DNA from: Flavobacteriales bacterium UBA5933
GTDB taxonomy: Bacteria; Bacteroidota; Bacteroidia; Flavobacteriales; Weeksellaceae
Assembly: GCA_002430925.1 (NCBI GenBank)
Contig: DJDD01000155.1
Coordinates: 1 to 17,884 of the forward strand
Reading direction: 5' to 3'
DNA length: 17,884 nucleotides
Within the stretch, counting starts at the first letter, position 1. Every line of letters begins with the position of its first letter. Below the pieces are notes generated by a model that did not search any database, was not told the DNA's origin, and was given only the letters and a program-made list of their open reading frames with translations. A program made the position numbers and the translations under genes. Positions 1 to 8,630 of the stretch are shown in pieces.

Positions 1-81
1 AATGATAATGCACTACGGGTTATTACACATCAAAAATGAATTTATAAAATGGAAAATATAAATTAAAAAAAGATTTATCTG

Positions 82-89
82 TAAATTTG
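82..89 (+). promoter_or_regulatory. Possible -7 promoter box before the VF530 gene
   Basis: TAAATTTG matches the Bacteroidota -7 consensus TAnnTTTG exactly. It ends only 4 bases before the ATG at 94, so if it is used the transcript would be leaderless or nearly so. No TTTG is seen at the usual -33 distance. The match could be chance in such AT-rich DNA. Confidence 0.25.
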
Positions 90-93
90 CAAA

Positions 94-315
94 ATGGAAA
101 ATCAGAAAAATAATCCTTTACACGGAAAACGCTTAGATGATATTATAGAAGAATTAGTTGTTTATTATGGTGGATGGGAAGGATTAGGAAATCAAATAAA
201 TATAAAATGCTTTAATGATAATCCTAGTTTAAAATCATCTCTAAAATTCTTACGTAAAACAGATTGGGCAAGAAAAAAAGTTGAAGAATTATACATTAAA
301 AAGATTGCTAAATAA
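94..315 (+). CDS. VF530/DUF2132 family small protein
   Basis: This 73-residue protein carries the family signature almost end to end: NPLHG near the N-terminus, an ELVxxYGWEGLG-type segment (here YYGGWEGLG), INIKCF, then NPSLKSSLKFLRKTDWARKKVEELY. The fold is known from VF530 of Vibrio fischeri and is proposed to bind DNA; the cellular role is not established. The start at 94 fits because NPLHG normally begins within about 10 residues of the N-terminus. Its stop codon overlaps the ATG of the next gene by one base (TAATG), so the two are probably co-translated. The family call is secure and the function is not. Confidence 0.9.
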   Translation: MENQKNNPLHGKRLDDIIEELVVYYGGWEGLGNQINIKCFNDNPSLKSSLKFLRKTDWARKKVEELYIKKIAK

Positions 316-698
316 TGACACAAACTATTGTTGAAGAAAAAATTTTTATTCAAAACGAGCTTCTTCATGAAATAGAAGAAGAAAAACAAGTAATTATTCA
401 TTGTCAGATGATTGCCGATGAATATTCTAATGCAGCGAGAATTTGGCCATCTACATATATTATTGATAACCAAAGTGGACAAAGAAATCAGTTACTATTT
501 GCGGATGGAATAACTATGTACCCTACATGGACTTATATTAAAGAATATTCTTCTCTCAATTTTACACTTATTTTTGGAGGATTACCAAAATCATGCAAAT
601 CTTTTGATTTGGTAGAGATAATACCACAAGCTGGTGGTTTTGAATATAGAAAAATACCTAGAAATAAAACTGATGTATACCACATCAATTTAGATTAG
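315..698 (+). CDS. Hypothetical cytoplasmic protein, coupled to VF530 gene
   Basis: A 127-residue protein I do not recognise. It has no signal peptide or membrane segment. Residues 1-45 are acidic and probably helical, with a Glu-rich stretch (EIEEEK). The remainder looks mixed alpha/beta with aromatic-rich strands (TYIIDN, MYPTWTYI, FTLIFGGLP). The start is fixed by the 1-base overlap with the VF530 stop, which implies translational coupling and perhaps a shared context. The stop lies 7 bases from the end of the convergent PfpI-family gene, leaving no room for a dedicated terminator; none is visible. It is likely a real gene because of the coupling, the codon use and the lack of a better frame. 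Confidence 0.75.
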   Translation: MTQTIVEEKIFIQNELLHEIEEEKQVIIHCQMIADEYSNAARIWPSTYIIDNQSGQRNQLLFADGITMYPTWTYIKEYSSLNFTLIFGGLPKSCKSFDLVEIIPQAGGFEYRKIPRNKTDVYHINLD

Positions 699-705
699 TT
701 GATAG

Positions 706-1269
706 TTATTGGTTACAATTATAATCCATTTGTTTTTTTATTTTATTTTTAGCCTCTTCCCCAGCCCATTTGTTAGATAAATACAATCCCAAATCTATTG
801 ATGCACTTACAGCACCAGAGGAAATAATATCGTTATCTTCTACTATTCTATCTTTTATAACTTCTTTACAATATGGTTTCAGAGTTTCATATTCCTGATA
901 ATTTGTAGTTGCTTTTCTATCCTTTAAAAATCCAGCAGCACCTAAGATTAAACTTCCTGTACATATAGATATTTTATGTTTTACATCTTTAGAAGTTTTT
1001 ATCCATTCTATAAATTCATTATAAAATTGTAAACTTCTTGTTCCAAAACCTCCTGGAATTATTATAACATCATAATTTTCTAATGTTTCACATATTTTTG
1101 TAGGCTGTATTTCAAGTCCAAAATTATCTGAAACCTCATCAGTATAAGAACAAATATCCCAAGATAAATCTGGAATATAATTCAATGATTTTAATCGACT
1201 AATTGGGTCATAAACACCTATAAAGTCCAACCAAGTTATTCCTTCGAAAACTATATATCCTATTTTCAT
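706..1269 (-). CDS. DJ-1/PfpI family protein (isonitrile-hydratase-like)
   Basis: A 187-residue class I glutamine-amidotransferase-like protein. The DJ-1/PfpI features are visible in order: an N-terminal strand followed by a conserved acid (Asp15 in WLDFIG), IIIPGGFGTR at about 69-78, and the nucleophile elbow ICTGSLILGAAGFL with Cys103-Thr104. A short RKATTNYQEY segment follows; relatives often have His where this protein has Asn. Asp15, Cys103 and Thr104 correspond to the catalytic set of Pseudomonas isonitrile hydratase InhA, but the family also contains regulators, glyoxalases and chaperones, so the substrate is unknown. There is no AraC-type DNA-binding domain after it, so it is not a GlxA-like regulator. 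It is a single gene, convergent with its left neighbour. Confidence 0.88.
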   Translation of the reverse strand: MKIGYIVFEGITWLDFIGVYDPISRLKSLNYIPDLSWDICSYTDEVSDNFGLEIQPTKICETLENYDVIIIPGGFGTRSLQFYNEFIEWIKTSKDVKHKISICTGSLILGAAGFLKDRKATTNYQEYETLKPYCKEVIKDRIVEDNDIISSGAVSASIDLGLYLSNKWAGEEAKNKIKKQMDYNCNQ

Positions 1270-1498
1270 TTTATAATTTAATTTTTTATTATAAAATTTT
1301 AGATGAAATAATCATTTTTTATTCATAAAACAATAAAAAACATAACCTTACTTATAATAAATAATAAAAATATTGCTTATTACTTTAATAGATAATATAA
1401 TCATAAAAAATAATTATTTGCAACTGTAATATTAAAAAAACAATAAATTAAGCATATTAACTATTTTTGAAAATCAATTATTTTTTATAAAAAATTTA

Positions 1499-1506
1499 TA
1501 TTTTTG
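1499..1506 (+). promoter_or_regulatory. Possible -7 box for the decayed secreted-protein gene
   Basis: TATTTTTG matches TAnnTTTG and lies 47 bases before the ATG at 1554, giving a plausible leader of about 40 bases. A second match (TATTTTTG, 1462-1469) lies upstream. No TTTG sits at the proper -33 spacing for either box. The rest of 1270-1553 is AT-rich non-coding DNA between divergent genes; I see no other element in it. Confidence 0.3.
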
Positions 1507-1553
1507 AAGAATTACTTAATAATTTTTAATCATTAAAAATAATAAATTTAACC

Positions 1554-2310
1554 ATGAAAAAATATTTTATTTTAAATACTATTTTATTGTCTGCTTCTTG
1601 TTTCAGTCAAGTAGGCATTGCAACAGCTAATCCAAAAGCAACATTAGATGTTACTGCAGGCAAAACTGATGGTTCTACAGCAGAAGGAATTATTGCCCCT
1701 AGATTAACTGGAGATCAAATAAAATCTGCTAATTCAAAATATGGAACTGATCAAACCGGAGCTATTGTATATGTTACCGCTGCAATAAGTTCTACTGACT
1801 CTACAGGCAAAACTTCCAATATTACAAGTGCAGGATATTATTATTTTAACGGAACTATTTGAGTTGTAATTAAAAATAATAATTCTTCAAGTAGTTCGGA
1901 GATAAATAGATTTTTAGGAGGTACTGTATATGTACAATATAATAGCTGCACTCCTAGGGGTAATTATCTAAAATCATCTCAAATAATAGGCGGAGCAAGT
2001 GGTAAAATTTATTCTATCGGTACTGTTTCTGCAACTTCTAAAGTTGGAGGAATAAATTCTATCATAGGTGATGGTTATAAAATTCAATACTGCGTTAACT
2101 AATATTTATGGAATTTCGGTTAATATTTTAGCCTCTTATGGTTCCAAAAATACTGGAACACCTGATAGCACACAACCTGGAACTACACTTGCTACAAATG
2201 ATAATTCACAAGTTTCCTATATTTCAAACAGCATTATTAGAATAAAAACAGGAAATTCTGTAGGTGCACTATCAAATCGATCATTTACGTTTTTAGTTAC
2301 TGGTCAATAA
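1554..2310 (+). pseudogene. Decayed secreted protein gene: nonsense plus frameshift
   Basis: The first part starts with a signal peptide (MKKYFILNTILLSASCFSQ) and runs through ATLDV and GIIAPRLTGDQIKSAN to YYYFNGTI, a pattern I associate with secreted proteins of Chryseobacterium-like bacteria. At 1860-1862 a TGA stands where relatives read Trp (NGTxW). The same frame then continues with sensible protein (VVIKNNNSSSSSEINRFLGG, later INSIIGDGYKIQ) and stops at about 2100. From about 2068 the homologous sequence moves to another frame (FNTALTNIYGISVNILASYG) and ends SFTFLVTGQ at 2310. The frame change at roughly 2080-2090 is equivalent to +1 or -2 bases. Repaired, the protein would be about 250 residues. 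Two independent lesions make an inactive gene much more likely than recoding. A sequencing error is possible for either lesion but less likely for both. Confidence 0.82.
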
Positions 2311-2331
2311 AAATTAATTATTATTTAATAT

Positions 2332-2366
2332 AAAAAAATGCGTGAGATTTTCTCACGCATTTTTTT
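2332..2366. terminator. Perfect 16-bp bidirectional intrinsic terminator
   Basis: Arms at 2332-2347 and 2351-2366 are exact reverse complements around a TTT loop. Each begins or ends in a run of seven A or T, so the hairpin has a GC-containing core (ATGCGTGAGA) and a U-tract in both directions. It lies between the convergent secreted-protein pseudogene and the macroglobulin gene and can serve both. Confidence 0.93.
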
Positions 2367-2385
2367 GTCTTGTATTTAAAAAAGA

Positions 2386-5300
2386 TTATTTAATCTCAAC
2401 ACGAATTCCTTCGCTTTGTGCACTTAATTCTGGTGCATACATATTTTGCATTGATGTTATTCCGTTCGAGAAATTACCTGCGTTATTTGCTTTTAAATCG
2501 TATTCGAAAATATACGTTCCTTTTCGCATAGAATCTGCAAAAAAATTAGTTGCTGCATCACGAGTACTTTCGTAATAACCAAATTCTCCTTTCCACTTAT
2601 AACCAGATAATACATTAACTGGCTCGAAACCACTTGCACGCATATCTTTTATGTGTACAAACTGCATTGTTCTATCAATAGAAATCTCTAAACGAACTGT
2701 TACTACATCTCCTATTTTTATTGGAGTTTGAGCAGTAATTTTTTTAAGAACTGGTCCATTTGTAGTGTTCTGTTTTAGATATAGTTTTTTATTGAATTGG
2801 ATTCCTGTTTCAGCAGATTTTACTTTATCTAAATCTTCAAAATATTGCCAATACATTGCTCCCCAAGCTACACCTGGAGATGTTTTAGAAACTTCTACTT
2901 TTCCCATATCAGATTTTATTTCTTCTTTGTTCCAAGAAGTTTTCACATAACCAGAACCTGCTTGCGGATTATTATCTAAATCTATAGTTTGGTTTCCTAC
3001 TTTTACAACAATTCCTTTGTCTGCATCTATCCAAGATTTACCAAAGTTCATTAATGCATATACTGCTTTTGTTGTTGCTTTTGTTGAATTCCATTGATTA
3101 GTTTGACGATTTTTTAATAACCAAACTTTCATTTCTTCGATAGATTTTTCGTCTTTTAAAACCTCATCGAACGCTTCTATTAAAATAGATTGTGTTTCTA
3201 CTGGAGCTTGATACCAGAACCAACCAGCTTGATTTTCTTTCCAATACATTCCCATTTCATCAGAAAGAACTGCTTTTTCTTTCACAGCATTTAATGTTAC
3301 TTTAGCTGAAGATTGCATATCAAAACGATTCATTACAATTGCTGCCATTGCTTTTTGTTGTAATGATAAATCTAGTTTTTTATCGTTTAAGCTTTTCAAC
3401 ATTGCATTTTTCATTTCATTCAATTCTTTTGACATTGGAACATCGTTCAAGAAGAAAGAACGTGCATACAAATAATGTAATCCATCTGAATAAACTACAT
3501 TTTTAAATGCTTTTTCATTCGTTTTAAATTCATTGAAACGTTTTAAATTTTCGCTATCGATAAATTGAATTGATTTCTTGATTAATGGATTTACATCTAT
3601 TCCAAAAGCATCAAAATTAACATCCATTTTTTTCAGATTTCCGAATCCTGCAACGATATGAGTTGTAATGTACTCGTTTGGTTTTCCTCCGTCAAACCAA
3701 GAGAATCCTCCATTACTTTGCTGTTTATCTGATAATTTTTGGAAAGCAGCTTTCATTTCATTTTGCATTTGATTCAATTGAAATAAAACTGCAATTTGTT
3801 TCATTTGTTCTTCTTCGCTTTCTGCATTTCTTAACCAAGGTGTTTCTTCTAAAATGATATTTTTTAATTCTTGGTTCAATTGTAATTTAGATTTCAATTC
3901 CCCTTTTTTATTCCAATCATCAAAAACAGCTTTTATTTTTGAATTAGAATTTATCACTTTTTCTGAAACCATATTTCCATATAAACGAGCAAACACTTGT
4001 TCTGCACATTCGTAAGGATATTCACGTAAATAAGGTAAAGAGAAAACAGCATACCATATTGGGTTAGTTGTCATTTCGAACGTTAACTTGTAATTATCTA
4101 ACGTTTTTGATTGATTATTCATTAAATGGTCAAACTTAAATGTTTTGTTTTGTCCCTCTTTTACATAGATAGGTAATGTTTCTGTTACCAACATTCTATT
4201 TGTTAAAATTGGTAATGCAGATTCTTCTCCATCTGAAAATTTTCCAGCAATTGCAACAACACGATAAACAACAGCAGAAATATTTTGAGGAATTTCTATT
4301 GTCCAAGTAACTTGCGTTGAATTTCCTTTTGCTGCCGTAAAATTCTGAATTGCATTTGTTAAATTAAATTTTGCATCTATTGGTTGATTTGTAAATGCAT
4401 CAAATAACATTAATTTAGCTGAACCATTAAGTACCTTATCTGATAAATTATTAATTTTTGATGAGATAGAAATTTTATCTCCTTCTCTTAAAAATCTTGG
4501 CATATTTGGCACAACCATTAATTCTTTTTGTGTACGAACTTTTTGCTCTAAATAACCCGTTTTAAGGTCTTTTGTATAAGCCAACGCCATAAATTTCCAC
4601 TCTGTTAAACTTTCTGGGGCTGTAAATTCTATAATTACATTTCCGTCTGCATCTGTTTTAAGATTTGAAAAAAAGAATGCTGTTTCATTCAAGTTTGTAC
4701 GTGCTTGCACATTATCTAAGGCTTTATTTGCACCAGCTTTTGTTGTAATAACTACTACTCCATTTGCTCCTCTAGCACCATATAATGATGTTGCAGCTGC
4801 ATCTTTTAGAATATTCATAGATTGAATATCCGTTGGATTGATATCTGTTGGCATTTTATCAAATACAACTCCATCAATAACATAAATTGCATTTTCATTT
4901 ACTTCTGATGAAGATGAACCAAGAATAGCGATTTTATCCTCTTCTAAATCAGCAGATTTTTCTAATGCTATTCCTGAAACAATTCCTGATAAAGCACTTT
5001 CCCTTACTTCAGCATTTGCTATAGGAGCAGATTTTCTCAACATCATTGTATTCATTCTGTAATTATTAAAACCAAAATCGAATAAATTAAGATTCAATCC
5101 TCTGTAATCATCTCTATAAAAATCATATTTATTTTGATAATATATTGTTCTTGAACCATTAGTTGAATAAACTCCTGCTAAATAATATTGATAATTCAAT
5201 CGAGGATTTGTAATATTATATACATTAAAATCAAAAGAATTTGATGCAAATTGGTCTAAAGAAGCATCGTACATTCCTGCTAAAACCTCAGCCGAAACTT

Positions 5301-8300
5301 TGTCTTTGTTTGCTCCTTCTATCTTTAACTGCCATTTTTCTTTTTCTCCTGGTGTTAATTTATCTCTTAAAACTTCTGTTGTAATTTTTAAATCCTTATT
5401 GGTATAAGGAACAGCTAATGTTAAACTACCAGACTGAACATCGTTGAATTTTGTCATTACATAATTCACATAAATTCCTCCACGATATTCCTCTTTAATT
5501 GGAATTTCTATTCTTGACTTTTTATCAATTTCTAAAAATCCTTTTTCTATAATTTTTTGATTAGCTTCTATTTCATAATAAACATACGTTCCTTTTGAAC
5601 CAGATTTAAAATCTATTTTTGCAATATCATTTGGCTGATAAGATGGTTTATCCTGAGAAACAATTAAAATTGTTTTTATTTCTTTTGCTTTTTTCTCATT
5701 AGAAATATAAATTAATCGTTCTACTTCCACTTTTTGTGTTCCATCTAATACATAGCCTTTTACAACATAATAACCTTCTTCTAGATTATTTGCTTGATTA
5801 AATTTAATTTCATCAGAAATTGCTGTATCAAAATCCGTTTCTAAAACCTTTTTATTCAATTTCCATGTTTTTGGATTCATTTCATCTCCATAAGGTTCAT
5901 GAGGAAATAATTTTCTAAATTCTTCTTTTGAATAAAAATTATAATCTGTTGTAAATTTCTGACGACGAACAACTTCTTTAGGTGCATTTAATGAATATAT
6001 TTCTAAATGACCTTTTCCATCTAATTTTTCATCGTTTAAATTTTTAACATTAACTGTAAATGATTTTAATTCATCAACATTTATCTTATTTCCTAAATTT
6101 ACACTCAATACCATTCTTGTATCTCCTACTTTTACAGTTGAAGACGTAGATTGTGTTTCTCCATTAATATCTGTTACAGAAACATCTATAGAATAAGAAT
6201 ATACTCTTGTTTCATCTTTCTTTTTTTCTGATGCTGGTTTAGCAACAAAATCAAACGAAAACTTACCTTCTGAATCTGTCGTAACTTCTCCAAATGATAT
6301 TTCTTCACGTTGTCCACGATTACTAGGAATAGTACGATACCAAGGCCAAAAAGTAAATATTTCTTGTCGATAAACTCTGTAACTTACTTTTGCGTTATCT
6401 ATATTTGCACCCGAAAAAGCAATTGCTTTTCCTTCTACTTTAACCTTATCATTTAAACTATAAACGCCTTTGTTTCTTTCGATTTCAACCTCAAATTTAG
6501 GTCGTTTATATTCTTCTACTTTAAAAGAATAACTTCCTACATCATCATTTCCTTCAGTAACATAAATTCTAAAATTACCTGTTAAACCAGAAACTGGTAA
6601 AACAAAATTTCCATTCACAGAACCAAATTCATTTGTTGTTAATTCTACTTGAGATACTTCTTTTCTATTTACGTCTTTTAAAACAAGTTTTAATTTTTTA
6701 TTTGGAATAACATTTCTGTTTTTATCTGTTGATTTATAAAAAATTCCTTTAAAATAAACTGTTTGTCCAGGACGATAGATTGCGCGATCTGTAAATAGTT
6801 TTACTGAGTTTGTGAAATCTACATCTTTAATGTATCTGTCATTGTAATAAGACGATGAATAGATTGCATTTTCATCTTTTACTCGATAACTAAAACTTCT
6901 CCATCCTTGTGGTACACTAATTTCTCCATTTTTATCTGATGTTAAAATTTTAGTTTCTTTGCTGTTATAATTCGTTGTATTTAAAAACTCTATTGCAATA
7001 TTTTTTTCTGGTTTTCCAGTTGATCTATTAACTACAGATATTTTTCCATTCAGAGAGTTTAAAGCATAATTAGAAACAGCTATATCAATATAATCGATAT
7101 CTTCTTTTTTTAGGATTTTAAAAGACGGATCATTAGAGAATAAAACAATATATCTTCCATTAACTAATGGATTCAATTTTACGACTGTAGAATGAAATTG
7201 ATAATCATCAAACAATTTTAAATCAATCGAATATTCTTCAACTTCTTTTAAGCTATCCAAAAAATCTTGTGCTTTTTTTACATTATTATCATTATATACA
7301 TACAATGTTTGTTGTTTAGAATCTTTATCAAAACCAATATTATATGCTAAAACTTTCACATAAATTTTATTCAAATTTTTATGTGATACTTCGATTGGTG
7401 TATTTTGATTTGCAGAAATATATTTCTCTGTATCGACACTAAATTCTTTTGATTTTATTTTTTCTACCAAACTATTTATTGCATTCTTTTCTGTAGTATC
7501 TGGATAAGTTTGTGCAACTATTTTCTGAATCGCAAAAATATGATTGATGTTATCTAATTTATTATCCTGCAAAGCATATAAATCTGTTGCTAACGATAAA
7601 TATACATAAGCAGAATACCATACATTAGGATACTTTTTTGCTAACGCTTCTTTTTGTTTTATAAATTCATCTGAAGAAAGTGTAGAACGTTTTGCATTTA
7701 ACAAATTTAGTTCATTATATAAAACTGCATTTAGGTGATTGCTTTTTTGATTAATCGATGACAAATCAATATAAAAAGTATTTACTCTATTCTCTTGATT
7801 ATCTGTATTCAAATAGCTTACATATTCATTAACTAATATGTCATAAACAGTTGGTGTAATATCCAATTGTTTATTCGCTGTTTCAGATTCATCTGACAGA
7901 TTTAAAATCAATTTATAATTCATTGCATTTGTTGCAATTAATTCATTTTTTTCAGCAATTGATTTTTCAAAATAATTATTAATTGTTTTATGAAAAGTAT
8001 CTTCTGTCCAAAAACGAATATCATTTGTAGATTGATTTTCTACATTTGTTCTCCCTTGTATTTTCCATCTATTTTCGTCAAAATATAAACGATATAATTG
8101 TGCTAAATAAGAATTTACAATGGCATCATTAACTTTTGATTTTCCATTTAATTCTTTTTTGAATAAATCGAATACAAAATTTACATCATCTTTTTCGTCT
8201 GATGTTACAACTTTTATCTTCGACTCATAAAATAAAGCTTTCAAATAACTCGGTTCGTTATTCTCCTTACGTGATAAATTTTTTATTGCATCTATTTTGG

Positions 8301-8430
8301 GTTGAATTGATTTGAATTGACCATTTTCTAATTCTTTATCAATTTCCTTCCACCTCTGATCAATCTGCTGCGATTGAGCCATAAGCATTGTATTGGTTAA
8401 TATAAATACTAAGTACAGAATATGTTTCAT
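2386..8430 (-). CDS. Secreted alpha-2-macroglobulin family protein with plug-like insert
   Basis: A roughly 2014-residue protein. I choose the start at 8430 (MKHILYLVFILTNTMLMAQ, a type I signal peptide without a lipobox) over the upstream in-frame ATG at 8457, which falls inside the likely -7 box. Visible domains: an N-terminal alpha-helical or mixed region to about 430; MG2 with YRPGQTVYFKG near 550; further MG domains; a short SusC/TonB-plug-like stretch at about 1180-1232 (YVIDG, NILKDAAATSLYGARGANG, VVVITTKAG); the post-bait A2M segment from about 1243 (NLNETAFFFSNL, SLTEWKFMALAYT); the thioester motif CAEQ with Cys1475 and Gln1478; the alpha-helical TED (GGFSWFDGG); and a receptor-binding-like C-terminus (MYAPELSAQSEG). 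Such proteins covalently trap attacking proteases. It is not next to a pbpC gene, unlike many proteobacterial homologues. The family call is secure; the role of the plug-like insert is unknown. Confidence 0.93.
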   Translation of the reverse strand: MKHILYLVFILTNTMLMAQSQQIDQRWKEIDKELENGQFKSIQPKIDAIKNLSRKENNEPSYLKALFYESKIKVVTSDEKDDVNFVFDLFKKELNGKSKVNDAIVNSYLAQLYRLYFDENRWKIQGRTNVENQSTNDIRFWTEDTFHKTINNYFEKSIAEKNELIATNAMNYKLILNLSDESETANKQLDITPTVYDILVNEYVSYLNTDNQENRVNTFYIDLSSINQKSNHLNAVLYNELNLLNAKRSTLSSDEFIKQKEALAKKYPNVWYSAYVYLSLATDLYALQDNKLDNINHIFAIQKIVAQTYPDTTEKNAINSLVEKIKSKEFSVDTEKYISANQNTPIEVSHKNLNKIYVKVLAYNIGFDKDSKQQTLYVYNDNNVKKAQDFLDSLKEVEEYSIDLKLFDDYQFHSTVVKLNPLVNGRYIVLFSNDPSFKILKKEDIDYIDIAVSNYALNSLNGKISVVNRSTGKPEKNIAIEFLNTTNYNSKETKILTSDKNGEISVPQGWRSFSYRVKDENAIYSSSYYNDRYIKDVDFTNSVKLFTDRAIYRPGQTVYFKGIFYKSTDKNRNVIPNKKLKLVLKDVNRKEVSQVELTTNEFGSVNGNFVLPVSGLTGNFRIYVTEGNDDVGSYSFKVEEYKRPKFEVEIERNKGVYSLNDKVKVEGKAIAFSGANIDNAKVSYRVYRQEIFTFWPWYRTIPSNRGQREEISFGEVTTDSEGKFSFDFVAKPASEKKKDETRVYSYSIDVSVTDINGETQSTSSTVKVGDTRMVLSVNLGNKINVDELKSFTVNVKNLNDEKLDGKGHLEIYSLNAPKEVVRRQKFTTDYNFYSKEEFRKLFPHEPYGDEMNPKTWKLNKKVLETDFDTAISDEIKFNQANNLEEGYYVVKGYVLDGTQKVEVERLIYISNEKKAKEIKTILIVSQDKPSYQPNDIAKIDFKSGSKGTYVYYEIEANQKIIEKGFLEIDKKSRIEIPIKEEYRGGIYVNYVMTKFNDVQSGSLTLAVPYTNKDLKITTEVLRDKLTPGEKEKWQLKIEGANKDKVSAEVLAGMYDASLDQFASNSFDFNVYNITNPRLNYQYYLAGVYSTNGSRTIYYQNKYDFYRDDYRGLNLNLFDFGFNNYRMNTMMLRKSAPIANAEVRESALSGIVSGIALEKSADLEEDKIAILGSSSSEVNENAIYVIDGVVFDKMPTDINPTDIQSMNILKDAAATSLYGARGANGVVVITTKAGANKALDNVQARTNLNETAFFFSNLKTDADGNVIIEFTAPESLTEWKFMALAYTKDLKTGYLEQKVRTQKELMVVPNMPRFLREGDKISISSKINNLSDKVLNGSAKLMLFDAFTNQPIDAKFNLTNAIQNFTAAKGNSTQVTWTIEIPQNISAVVYRVVAIAGKFSDGEESALPILTNRMLVTETLPIYVKEGQNKTFKFDHLMNNQSKTLDNYKLTFEMTTNPIWYAVFSLPYLREYPYECAEQVFARLYGNMVSEKVINSNSKIKAVFDDWNKKGELKSKLQLNQELKNIILEETPWLRNAESEEEQMKQIAVLFQLNQMQNEMKAAFQKLSDKQQSNGGFSWFDGGKPNEYITTHIVAGFGNLKKMDVNFDAFGIDVNPLIKKSIQFIDSENLKRFNEFKTNEKAFKNVVYSDGLHYLYARSFFLNDVPMSKELNEMKNAMLKSLNDKKLDLSLQQKAMAAIVMNRFDMQSSAKVTLNAVKEKAVLSDEMGMYWKENQAGWFWYQAPVETQSILIEAFDEVLKDEKSIEEMKVWLLKNRQTNQWNSTKATTKAVYALMNFGKSWIDADKGIVVKVGNQTIDLDNNPQAGSGYVKTSWNKEEIKSDMGKVEVSKTSPGVAWGAMYWQYFEDLDKVKSAETGIQFNKKLYLKQNTTNGPVLKKITAQTPIKIGDVVTVRLEISIDRTMQFVHIKDMRASGFEPVNVLSGYKWKGEFGYYESTRDAATNFFADSMRKGTYIFEYDLKANNAGNFSNGITSMQNMYAPELSAQSEGIRVEIK

Positions 8431-8453
8431 AGTTTGTTCTTTTATGAATAGAT

Positions 8454-8484
8454 GCAATATACGGAAAAATGGTTGCTTACTAAA
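8454..8484 (-). promoter_or_regulatory. Candidate promoter of the macroglobulin gene
   Basis: On the minus strand TTTA (8481-8484) is followed after 19 bases by TATATTGC (8454-8461). This resembles TTTG-N19-TAnnTTTG, with one mismatch in the -33 and about two in the -7 element. Transcription would begin near 8447, leaving a leader of about 17 bases before the ATG at 8430 and excluding the ATG at 8457. Confidence 0.4.
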
Positions 8485-8541
8485 TTTTAAAAATTAATTA
8501 AAAACATTTAATGAATTGCTTTATAAACAATTATAAGTAAC

Positions 8542-8566
8542 AAAAAAAGCAGGATTACTCCTGCTT
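8542..8566 (-). terminator. Minus-strand intrinsic terminator
   Basis: Read on the minus strand: an 8-bp stem AAGCAGGA/TCCTGCTT with loop GTAA (stem 8547-8554 with 8559-8566), followed directly by T residues down to 8542. There is no U-tract on the plus strand. It lies 287 bases past the AraC-gene stop and is the first clear terminator downstream of the urease genes, so it may end the whole operon transcript or a separate RNA. Confidence 0.8.
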
Positions 8567-8630
8567 GAGTGATTTATAAAATCTATATGATATTTAAAAT
8601 TGTTTAAACTATTTAAAATTATATTTATTT

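Noticed and set aside
192..482. Minus-strand frame antisense to the VF530 gene and its neighbour
   Set aside because: It is antisense to two coupled plus-strand genes, one with a conserved family, and encodes low-complexity Phe/Asn-rich sequence.
706..1269. GlxA-type transcription regulator
   Set aside because: The DJ-1/PfpI domain fills the whole protein; there is no AraC-type DNA-binding domain after it.
1860..1862. TGA as a recoded sense codon (selenocysteine or read-through) in the secreted-protein gene
   Set aside because: A separate frameshift about 220 bases downstream shows general decay, relatives have Trp at this position, and no stem-loop characteristic of recoding was seen.
8431..8457. 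ATG at 8457 as the macroglobulin start (9 extra residues)
   Set aside because: It would place charged residues before the signal peptide and lies within the likely -7 box; the Met at 8430 starts a standard signal peptide.
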